Part shown: positions 30,644 to 36,169 of the stretch, one piece after another
Position numbering within the stretch: the first letter of the stretch is position 1
Layout: each line of letters starts with the position of its first letter
Source: Thermoplasmata archaeon
GTDB lineage: Archaea > Thermoplasmatota > Thermoplasmata > Thermoplasmatales > Thermoplasmataceae
Assembly (NCBI GenBank): GCA_021806355.1
Contig: JAJZXT010000050.1
Span: forward strand, 1 to 36,169
Reading direction: 5' to 3'
DNA length: 36,169 bases
Translations under genes and position numbers: made by a program
The notes under the pieces: model-generated
Seen by the model: the letters and a program-made list of their open reading frames with translations, nothing else
Database searches by the model: none
What the model was told of the DNA's origin: nothing

Positions 30644-32890
30644 CTAAATTTCAATTGTGTTTCCAAAAACAGTCCAATTGCTGTCTCCACCGAATCCCAC
30701 TCCTGGTCTCGTATACTCCGTTCTTTTTGCCAATAAAATGAGAGCGTATTGTGCTCTGGAATAGGCAACAAAGAACCGCCTAACAAGATCCTGTTTAACT
30801 TTTTGTTCTGTCGTAAATCTTGTTGATGAATTATTCGAATTTCTGGAGAACTTGGCAAAATCGCTTTCCATTTGGACAGATGCCATATCAACTATGGCTG
30901 AAGATAAACCATAGACAAAAACTAAAGGAAATTCCAAGCCTTTTGATTGATGAATGGTCATAATCGGAACTCTTCCTCGTGGGAAATTCTCTATCTCATC
31001 CTCAGCCTCATTGAGACCTTCTGAAGCCAAGAGTCCCAATAAAGAGTAGTAAAAATTTTTCCTCCAAGTGAAACTTATTCCTTGGTTGACATTACTGCTG
31101 GTATACAAAAATCCCAACATATTCTTTGTGTTTTTGGAGTTTGGTACATTCGAATACGCATCAAGCACATTGCACACGACCCCTATTCTCGTAGATCTTT
31201 CGGGATCATCAATCCAATCTGAAAGGGGTGGAAAATTCAGCAGATCGTAAAAAATTTCCAGAAGATTCACTCCGACAGATGTACTTGGGCCCATTCTCAA
31301 TATGGAATTTGCATAACTTGTCACATAATCTCTAAGATCTTTATTATTAGCTGCAACCCTATCAAATTCCCCTCTCCATTCGTCACATATTTCTCTGATT
31401 GCAGGAAATTTTACGGCTCTTTGAGCAGTTGAAGAGGGGTCAATAATTTTAAGCAGACCCCCAAGAATAACTTTGATCTCCTCCTGTTCAAGCAACCCTT
31501 TTGATCTTGGGTTGTAATACGGGATGTTGTGATTTTCCAAAGCGTCCATGAATGGACCAGCTTTATATTTACTTCTCTTAGTACTGTGAAGGAGAAGAAC
31601 ACATTCTGAATAATCATGTATCAACTGTTTGTCAAGCAGATATTCCAACATGTTTGCGAAGAATTCGGCGACCTCATCTGCATTTTTTCCTCTATGAATA
31701 GCTACTGGTGGGTAAGATCCGTTAATGGCAGAACCTGCAGTTAAGGGAGGTTTTCCCCGAACTCTTGCCCCCGGGAGGCTCATTTCTTGGAAAGATCTCA
31801 TATATCCATCATAAAAAGTTATAATTCCGGGATTGGATCTATAGTTTGTAGATAAGAATACACTAGTTATCTCTGGTATTTTCCATTTTTGTTGGCATGA
31901 ATTTTCAAAATTCACCATGCAATCAACGGTACCTCCCCTAAATCTGTAAAGAGCCTGATCATCATCACCTACAACACATAGATTCTTGCTATTCTCTGCA
32001 AGCTTGAAATATATTTCTTCCTGTATTTGGTTTGTGTCTTGATACTCATCAACAAGAACATGCTTGACGCCAGGATACTGATCTGTTCCGTCGCCATACA
32101 GAAAGAGACTTGATTGCTGGCTTTTCAAAAAATCTAGGAATTTAAGTTGGACATGAGCAAAATCGCATCTGTAGTTGTCAAACAATTTATTTCTATATTC
32201 TTCATATGCTTTAACTAAAGTTTCCCAAGACCCTCCCTCTGCATACATTGCATTGGTATCCAATCGGTCTTCTACAATTCTGTTAAAAAGTTTAGAAAGT
32301 CCTTTGGTTTTAATATTTCTGTTTGGTGGTCTGCCGGAGTTTGGATTCCATATACTTGTGGTCAATGGATCGAAAATAGCAAAAACATACGGAAACCCTG
32401 GCCATAAATCATCATAGTTTTGAGACACAGTACTATCTAAACTGGTTGAAGAGGAATGTTCAATTATAAACAATCTCTGTTCGATGTCATCCAGTAATCT
32501 ATAATTTTGATAACCTGTGAATCTAAACTCTTGCATTCTATCATTACACAGACCATGCAGGGTATCAACCCTTATCCTGTTGTATACAATAGTCTCTAAT
32601 GACTTGTCTATAGCAATTAAATACTGCATATATTGGGAAATTCTGGTCTGTAGATTGTTAGCTGCTTTTTCTGTAAAGGTAGTTAATATGATGCTCGCAG
32701 GTGAAACCTTATCAACCACAAGCAATTTCAAACATCGGAATACAATGGAATCGGTTTTACCAGAACCTGGACCTGCGATAACCCATAATGGGCCATCTCC
32801 ATGACTAATGACAATTTTTTGGTTATTGTCCAATCGAAATCCTCTTCCTGGAATGGCCTCAATAGCATTAATAAAGTCGTCAAGATTCAT
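30644..32890 (-). CDS. UvrD/Rep-type superfamily 1 DNA helicase
   Basis: 748 aa. Motifs in order: Q motif DNNQKIVI (21-28), Walker A AGPGSGKT (39-46), motif Ia ILTTFTEKAANNLQ, motif II VLVDEYQDTNQ, motif III CVVGDDDQALYRFRGG, motif IV STNYRS, motif V TIHQSKGLEFPLVFVYG and motif VI FFVAYSRAQYALIL. These define a 3'-5' translocating helicase of the UvrD/PcrA/AddA group. It lacks the C-terminal nuclease of AddA/RecB, which is instead supplied by the next gene. It starts 3 nt after the winged-helix gene stop with GAGGTG as ribosome site, so the two are co-translated. Host repair UvrD-type enzymes are not usually in such an operon, which supports a defence role. Confidence 0.9.
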   Translation of the reverse strand: MNLDDFINAIEAIPGRGFRLDNNQKIVISHGDGPLWVIAGPGSGKTDSIVFRCLKLLVVDKVSPASIILTTFTEKAANNLQTRISQYMQYLIAIDKSLETIVYNRIRVDTLHGLCNDRMQEFRFTGYQNYRLLDDIEQRLFIIEHSSSTSLDSTVSQNYDDLWPGFPYVFAIFDPLTTSIWNPNSGRPPNRNIKTKGLSKLFNRIVEDRLDTNAMYAEGGSWETLVKAYEEYRNKLFDNYRCDFAHVQLKFLDFLKSQQSSLFLYGDGTDQYPGVKHVLVDEYQDTNQIQEEIYFKLAENSKNLCVVGDDDQALYRFRGGTVDCMVNFENSCQQKWKIPEITSVFLSTNYRSNPGIITFYDGYMRSFQEMSLPGARVRGKPPLTAGSAINGSYPPVAIHRGKNADEVAEFFANMLEYLLDKQLIHDYSECVLLLHSTKRSKYKAGPFMDALENHNIPYYNPRSKGLLEQEEIKVILGGLLKIIDPSSTAQRAVKFPAIREICDEWRGEFDRVAANNKDLRDYVTSYANSILRMGPSTSVGVNLLEIFYDLLNFPPLSDWIDDPERSTRIGVVCNVLDAYSNVPNSKNTKNMLGFLYTSSNVNQGISFTWRKNFYYSLLGLLASEGLNEAEDEIENFPRGRVPIMTIHQSKGLEFPLVFVYGLSSAIVDMASVQMESDFAKFSRNSNNSSTRFTTEQKVKQDLVRRFFVAYSRAQYALILLAKRTEYTRPGVGFGGDSNWTVFGNTIEI

Positions 32891-32893
32891 TTT

Positions 32894-33415
32894 TCACCTC
32901 TTTATTTTTCCTTCCAATATCCTTATTTCTTTGTATGCTTCCTCTCCTTTCTCGCTTAATACAAAATAGTTCTCAGGAGGATATGACTCGTTGTCAACCT
33001 CTGACCTCACGAGTTTCATTTCTTCAAGCTCCTTGATATCGTCATAGGATCCTGGGATCTCTTCTTTAATTTGGCCCACAGTTAATTTCCCCCTATCTCC
33101 CAGTAGCATTATGATGAGCTGTTGCCTTGAGAAAAAAGACTTCTTAAAAGTCCCCTTCGCTGCGAGTTCTGCATTCAGGAGCTGTTCTGCTACCTGATGG
33201 CCCTTGTCTGTTAAGAAAATATCATAAGTTCTTCTTCCCTTTATTGTCTCTTCTATTGTCAAATATCCCAGTACTGATAACTTATCTATAGATTTTGACC
33301 AAGTAGTCCAGCTATCTTCTTTAGTTATAATATCAGATTTCTTGCCCTTTCCCCCTTTATTTAATAATCTAATTAAAATTGTATTGGCATAAGGAATGTC
33401 AAGAGCATCTCCCAT
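32894..33415 (-). CDS. Winged-helix regulator or sensor of the DpdA operon
   Basis: 173 aa, apparently with two winged-helix units. The first (about 8-75) reads ANTILIRLLNKGGKGKKSDI and ends in a wing RRTYDIFLTDKG. The second (about 95-165) reads RQQLIIMLLGDRGKLTVGQ with a wing ENYFVLSEKGEEAY. The repeated LT/LSxKG signature is typical of MarR-like winged helices. As first gene of the operon it may repress it or read DNA state for the helicase and nuclease. Its upstream region (33416-33521) is divergent with the right-end operon and carries AT-rich boxes. A ligand pocket is not evident. Confidence 0.7.
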   Translation of the reverse strand: MGDALDIPYANTILIRLLNKGGKGKKSDIITKEDSWTTWSKSIDKLSVLGYLTIEETIKGRRTYDIFLTDKGHQVAEQLLNAELAAKGTFKKSFFSRQQLIIMLLGDRGKLTVGQIKEEIPGSYDDIKELEEMKLVRSEVDNESYPPENYFVLSEKGEEAYKEIRILEGKIKR

Positions 33416-33521
33416 ATTAAAGATAATAGTTAGTTGCTAATTAGATTATACAATTTGTTCAATATACTATATTATAGATTGAATAAACCTTATATACAAT
33501 CTAACGTTTAGTAGAAAGTAG
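33416..33521. promoter_or_regulatory. Divergent promoter between the DpdA operon and the right-end operon
   Basis: TTATATAC at 33490-33497 lies 25-32 nt before the ATG at 33522, fitting a leaderless message. TAGATTG (33475-33481) and CAATCTA (33497-33503) form an inverted repeat around this TATA box. A related TTAGATTATACAAT is at 33441-33454 near the minus-strand promoter. A shared repressor could control both operons. Confidence 0.55.
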
Positions 33522-33698
33522 ATGATTGAAATGTCGTCAAGAAAATTGATAGTTGTTGATGAAGGAGTGTGGGAAAATCTAACAAAAATTAAGTTTAGGT
33601 TTTCGGTTGAAGAGAATAAAACTGTATCTTACTCTTCAACAATTTTGAGACTCATTGATGAACATGAGAAGGCCCACAATGTGGAGGCCCCTGCATGA
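33522..33698 (+). CDS. Small RHH-like regulator (58 aa)
   Basis: 58 aa. The first half, SSRKLIVVDEGVWENLTKIK, followed by SYSSTILRLIDEHEK, is the strand-helix-helix pattern of small archaeal ribbon-helix-helix or VapB-like proteins. The ATG at 33522 lies 25-32 nt after a TATA box. A second ATG at 33531 gives the cleaner N-terminus MSSRKLIVV and is a possible alternative. It opens a nine-gene operon leading to the integrase and probably controls that operon through the inverted repeat at its promoter. It overlaps the next gene as ATGA. Confidence 0.6.
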   Translation: MIEMSSRKLIVVDEGVWENLTKIKFRFSVEENKTVSYSSTILRLIDEHEKAHNVEAPA

Positions 33699-33982
33699 AA
33701 ACCATACAGATATCGGACTATCTGTACAGCCGTCTTGAAGAGGAAGCATCAAGAAGAATAGAGGAAGATTGGATGGAGGGTGCAACTCCTGACAAGGTGG
33801 CCTCTGAATCTATTGCATTTTTCTTTGGATATGACATAATGCCATCATTTTTTGATCTCGATTCAAGGATGGATGCTTTCAGGGATTGCACGCCTCTGGA
33901 CATTAACAAGGAACTTTATGAATCTCTTGCAAGGGTAGACAGAGAGAACAGGATGTTTGAAGAAATGGAAGGTGTAGCATGA
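33695..33982 (+). CDS. Small protein with RHH-like N-terminus
   Basis: 95 aa, ATGA-coupled to the preceding small regulator. The start MKTIQISDYLYSRLEEEASR looks like the beta strand and first helix of a ribbon-helix-helix protein. The next segment (ESIAFFFGYDIMPSFFDL) is aromatic, and the C-terminus is acidic and helical. It may pair with the upstream protein as a hetero-regulator. An antitoxin role is possible, but no toxin partner is recognised nearby. It overlaps the following tiny gene as ATGA. Confidence 0.55.
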   Translation: MKTIQISDYLYSRLEEEASRRIEEDWMEGATPDKVASESIAFFFGYDIMPSFFDLDSRMDAFRDCTPLDINKELYESLARVDRENRMFEEMEGVA

Positions 33983-34059
33983 ATTTTGAGGAGTTTAAAT
34001 CGCTTGTGAGCAGGTTCTACAACCATGTTGTGTCGTATGTGAAGAGGTGCCAGAAATGA
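33979..34059 (+). CDS. Tiny 26-aa protein
   Basis: 26 codons reading MNFEEFKSLVSRFYNHVVSY and ending KRCQK, with ATGA overlaps at both ends. It is a single amphipathic helix with a basic end. Its reality rests on the exact coupling to the genes on each side. It may act mainly to carry ribosomes between them. Confidence 0.4.
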   Translation: MNFEEFKSLVSRFYNHVVSYVKRCQK

Positions 34060-34223
34060 CAAGGAAGCTTTGCAGGAAACATCTGGAAGCATTCCAGGAT
34101 CTGAAGATAGGAATGGAAGTTGTGTGGATCACCGAGGACAGACCCATCTGTTCATACAGCGGATGCAAGATGCCAAGTGCATACGATGTGAAGATCCTCA
34201 CGGATGGAGTTGTGACAGCATGA
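34056..34223 (+). CDS. Small Cys-containing protein (55 aa)
   Basis: 55 aa, ATGA-coupled on both sides. It begins MTRKLCRKHLEAFQDLKIGM and has ICSYSGCKMPSAYDV near residue 31. Cys6/His9 and Cys32/Cys37 could bind one zinc. A competing frame in this stretch, open from 34070, lacks such coupling and reads less like a protein, so it is rejected upstream of 34220. The function is unknown. Confidence 0.5.
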   Translation: MTRKLCRKHLEAFQDLKIGMEVVWITEDRPICSYSGCKMPSAYDVKILTDGVVTA

Positions 34224-34318
34224 CGCCAACAACGGACTTTTTGAAGATCATGAAGAAGATGAGGAAGGAGAACGAACAGGCCAGACTGGACGAATACGAA
34301 AACAAAGAGGTGAAATAA
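34220..34318 (+). CDS. Tiny charged helical protein (32 aa)
   Basis: 32 aa from the ATGA overlap at 34220: MTPTTDFLKIMKKMRKENEQ and an acidic tail. It is very highly charged and helical. The frame is open further upstream to 34070, but the coupled start at 34220 is preferred. It stops one base before... the next ATG at 34319. The function is unknown. Confidence 0.4.
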   Translation: MTPTTDFLKIMKKMRKENEQARLDEYENKEVK

Positions 34319-34477
34319 ATGGATGAAGAGAGAATGGATAGATTTCTGAAAGAAATAAGAAAACAGAGAAAGAATGAGTTTTGCAAGAGAACCGGACACT
34401 ATTTCGAAGATTATGATGGCTGCAGGAATTGTGGGAAACCCCTCAACATAGCACTGAGATGGAGGAATGTTCAATGA
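34319..34477 (+). CDS. Small zinc-binding protein (52 aa)
   Basis: 52 aa, starting directly after the previous TAA. The N-terminus is a basic helix (MDRFLKEIRKQRKNE). A possible zinc site is made by Cys22, His27 and the pair in GCRNCGKPL (Cys35, Cys38). It overlaps the next gene as ATGA. Such small zinc proteins are common in archaeal virus early operons. Confidence 0.5.
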   Translation: MDEERMDRFLKEIRKQRKNEFCKRTGHYFEDYDGCRNCGKPLNIALRWRNVQ

Positions 34478-34704
34478 ATTGGTTTGACCAGGACGGAATG
34501 CTGATCCTTCCTCCGGGAACTATTGAAGAATTATCCCTGAACAGGAAGAATCTCATGAACAAGAGAATCAGGACAGGAGAGTATGTCACTTGCCCAAAAT
34601 GTGAATTCTCTTGGGAAAGGGGAAGCACCAAACCCGGAATAATCAGGTGCCACAAGTGCAGGACCAGGATAAGGGTTGAAAAAATTGAAAGGGGTGTAAT
34701 ATGA
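34474..34704 (+). CDS. Zinc-ribbon protein (76 aa)
   Basis: 76 aa from the ATGA overlap at 34474, which is preferred over an in-frame ATG at 34429 inside the previous gene. The C-terminal half is a zinc ribbon: YVTCPKCEFSWERGSTKPG and then IRCHKCRTRIRVEKIE, with two CxxC pairs 15-16 residues apart. The same style of ribbon occurs twice at the end of the element's ATPase, including the aromatic after the first pair. The two proteins may bind similar partners. It is ATGA-coupled to the next gene. Confidence 0.65.
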   Translation: MNWFDQDGMLILPPGTIEELSLNRKNLMNKRIRTGEYVTCPKCEFSWERGSTKPGIIRCHKCRTRIRVEKIERGVI

Positions 34705-35117
34705 TCCAGGAGTTCTCCATTGATGAGGAGACTATGAAATATCTCGAGTTCCTCAATATGAAGTATAGGGAAGTGGTACATTTCCTTGGAGAGAAGGATG
34801 GTTCGCTTGACCTTGTAAAAGTCCAGTTGTTCTTTGAGAGAATTGTATCACATTTCGCACCTGATGTCACCAGTCTCAATGAAGTTAATATTGAAAAAAA
34901 GGTGGATGCCCGGGAAATGGCCCCAGACGAGAGGAAAAGCTTCCTTGATGCATTGGTCAGGAACAAAAAATACAGCCTCCAGAAGATGGGGGACGGGTAC
35001 ATCGTGAGGGCTAATCTGGCCGATGATAGGATGAAAGAACTCGTGGAGAAGATGGGACAGGCAGGATTCAAATACGAGACTGGAAAGGGATTTGTGGAGG
35101 TTGGAATAGATGAATAA
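34701..35117 (+). CDS. Hypothetical protein upstream of integrase
   Basis: 138 aa, ATGA-coupled at its start and overlapping the integrase start by 8 nt. It is helical in the first half (DEETMKYLEFLNMKYREVVHF). The second half alternates strands and helices (KKYSLQKMGDGYIVRANLAD; GQAGFKYETGKGFVEVG), which looks like a compact alpha-beta domain. The immediate coupling to the integrase suggests an excision or directionality helper, though no family is recognised. It is backbone-like in base composition. Confidence 0.5.
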   Translation: MIQEFSIDEETMKYLEFLNMKYREVVHFLGEKDGSLDLVKVQLFFERIVSHFAPDVTSLNEVNIEKKVDAREMAPDERKSFLDALVRNKKYSLQKMGDGYIVRANLADDRMKELVEKMGQAGFKYETGKGFVEVGIDE

Positions 35118-36081
35118 GGATCAGTTGGAAACATACATATCGGAGTTCCAGGAATGGGCCCTTTTCGAAGGGACATATTCCATGAGCACCATTAAGAGGG
35201 ATTCCAGAAAGATAAGAGAACTTTCAGGGAAATTTGATATCATGAACCCCACAATTGAGAATGTAAGGAATTATTTCCTGGACAAGCTCCATGAGGGAAA
35301 GATACAGAGATCCACATTGAATGTCACCAGGAAGGCCCTGATGAAGTGGTTCCGCTTCCTGAAGCAGAGGCATGGCTTTGCAGTTGAGATCAAGATCCCG
35401 AAGCAGCCTGAGAAAAGGAGGGCAATTTCATGGATACCAACCAACGAGGAGGTAAAGAGGATCATTCAGGCTGCTGACACACAATCCAACAGGGAAGTTG
35501 CAGCAAGGGATGGGGCAGTCATGAGGCTTCTGTTCTCCGGGGGCCTGAGGATAGGCGAGGTCGTGAAGCTGAATCTCCAGGACATGAGATCTTCCGGAAT
35601 ATTTGTGCATTCTGAAAAGGGAGGGGAAGATGGCGTCGTGGGCCTTTCTGATGACTGCATTACCAGCATCCAGAAATATCTCCTATACAGGAGAGGGACA
35701 GATCCTTCTGCACTCTTCACATCAGCAGCTGGAAGGGTATCGTATGAGTACCTGAGGCAGCACATATCCAATCTGGGCAAGCAGGTGGCCCCAAGCTGGC
35801 ACCCACATGCTGCAAGGCACTGGGTTGCTACCTTCCTGCTTGCAGGGGATCAGGAGAATGGAATCGAACCTCTGGATATACGTTATGTGCAAACCCAGCT
35901 ACGCCATGCGTCATTATCAAGCACTCAGATATACACCCATGTCAACAGGGATGACCTTGCAAACAGCGTGAATAAGAGGCTCAGCAAATTTTTTCGTGAG
36001 GAAAGAAATATGATAAAAATGATGAACCCGGATAAAATTGAGCGGGTCTGGAGGGGTTCGAACCCCCGGCCTATGGATTAA
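35110..36081 (+). CDS. int: Full-length tyrosine integrase ending inside the tRNA gene
   Basis: 323 aa. An N-terminal SAM-like core-binding domain (about 1-95) precedes the catalytic domain. Catalytic residues: R147 in GGLRIGEV, K170 in VHSEKGG, H233-x-x-R236 in HPHAARHW, H266 in LRHASLSS and Y275 in IYTHV. The last ten or so residues (VWRGSNPRPMD) are simply the translation of the tRNA-Lys 3' half read from the other strand. The gene therefore overlaps the attachment site, and excision would change or remove its tail. It is the terminal gene of the nine-gene operon. Unlike SSV-type integrases, the attachment site is at the very end and does not split the catalytic core, so the gene stays active after integration. 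Confidence 0.92.
   Translation: MNKDQLETYISEFQEWALFEGTYSMSTIKRDSRKIRELSGKFDIMNPTIENVRNYFLDKLHEGKIQRSTLNVTRKALMKWFRFLKQRHGFAVEIKIPKQPEKRRAISWIPTNEEVKRIIQAADTQSNREVAARDGAVMRLLFSGGLRIGEVVKLNLQDMRSSGIFVHSEKGGEDGVVGLSDDCITSIQKYLLYRRGTDPSALFTSAAGRVSYEYLRQHISNLGKQVAPSWHPHAARHWVATFLLAGDQENGIEPLDIRYVQTQLRHASLSSTQIYTHVNRDDLANSVNKRLSKFFREERNMIKMMNPDKIERVWRGSNPRPMD
36043..36081. other. Probable attachment site (att) core
   Basis: The 3' half of the tRNA-Lys gene overlaps the integrase 3' end here. Tyrosine integrases in archaea usually recombine within the 3' half of a tRNA, leaving an intact tRNA on one side and a copy of that half at the other end. No copy of this T-arm region was found elsewhere in the window, so the partner site is expected to the left of position 1. 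Confidence 0.55.
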
Positions 36082-36116
36082 GAGTCCATCGCTCTACCTG
36101 GCTAAGCTACAGACCC
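36043..36116 (-). tRNA. tRNA-Lys (anticodon CTT)
   Basis: Read on the minus strand, the acceptor GGGTCTG pairs with CAGACCC. The D arm is TAGCTTAGCCAGGTAGAGC-like, the anticodon loop reads CTCTTAA with anticodon CTT, and the T arm is GGGGGTTCGAACCCC. The discriminator is G, and CCA is not encoded, as is common in archaea. A TATA-like TTTAAATAT at 36142-36150 lies 26-34 nt upstream. It serves AAG codons and is the likely integration target of the element. Confidence 0.92.
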
Positions 36117-36169
36117 AGCAAAAGGGAAATGCCATCAACGGTTTAAATATTTTTATTTTGATCTCCCAG

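Noticed and set aside
34070..34219. 82-codon frame covering the 55-aa Cys gene
   Set aside because: The competing frame at 34056 has ATGA overlaps on both sides and paired cysteines; only the part from 34220 is accepted.

Overview
The window looks archaeal and is most like a Thermoplasmata (Thermoplasmatales-type) genome; the lineage is an inference that I could not test by search. The signs are: many first genes with a TATA-like box about 20-35 nt before the start codon and no Shine-Dalgarno (leaderless style); internal operon genes joined by ATGA overlaps; a tRNA without encoded CCA; a PCNA-like protein; a Hjc-like nuclease; and heavy use of AGG/AGA arginine codons. Almost everything appears to be one integrated mobile element whose right boundary is a tRNA-Lys(CTT) gene (36043-36116, minus strand). 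The last codons of a full-length tyrosine integrase (35110-36081) run into the 3' half of that tRNA. No matching second att copy was seen, so the left end probably lies outside the window.

Backbone, plus strand. Positions 98-2409 hold a packed early-type operon (coiled-coil DNA-binding candidate, Hjc-like nuclease, small proteins, winged helix). Positions 3515-12828 hold an 11-12 gene membrane and envelope operon: a polytopic membrane protein, three tiny hydrophobic proteins, an 840-aa surface protein with Ig/PKD-like repeats, a PCNA-like protein, several membrane-anchored proteins, and a P-loop ATPase with two zinc ribbons. This order recalls either a pleolipovirus-like virion module or a simple conjugation/secretion module. 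An ArdC-like antirestriction metallopeptidase follows (13076-14077). At the far right, 33522-36081 is a chain of nine overlapping small genes (RHH-like regulators, zinc-ribbon proteins, integrase).

Cargo, mostly minus strand and AT-rich, 14.1-33.4 kb, is a defence island. It holds a membrane protein plus an AbiV-like protein; a catalytic-domain-only tyrosine recombinase coupled to a HEPN (RX4H) protein; a type III restriction-modification pair (mod/res); a single-chain restriction-methylation-specificity enzyme with an AbrB regulator; an insertion sequence with a SWIM-finger DDE transposase; and a five-gene operon of winged helix, UvrD-type helicase, Cas4/RecB-like nuclease, DUF6884/YaaA-like protein and a DpdA-like transglycosylase. 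Another AT-rich orphan (2421-3398, minus) sits between the two backbone operons.

The most exciting candidate is the DpdA operon. DpdA enzymes exchange guanine for 7-deazaguanine in DNA. Archaea already make preQ0 for archaeosine in tRNA, so a mobile element could mark its DNA with DpdA alone and use the neighbouring helicase and nuclease to attack unmarked DNA. Second is the PCNA-like clamp inside a membrane-protein operon. Decayed gene remnants at 17.7-17.9 kb and 22.1-22.7 kb, and several clusters of short repeats, mark the cargo junctions.
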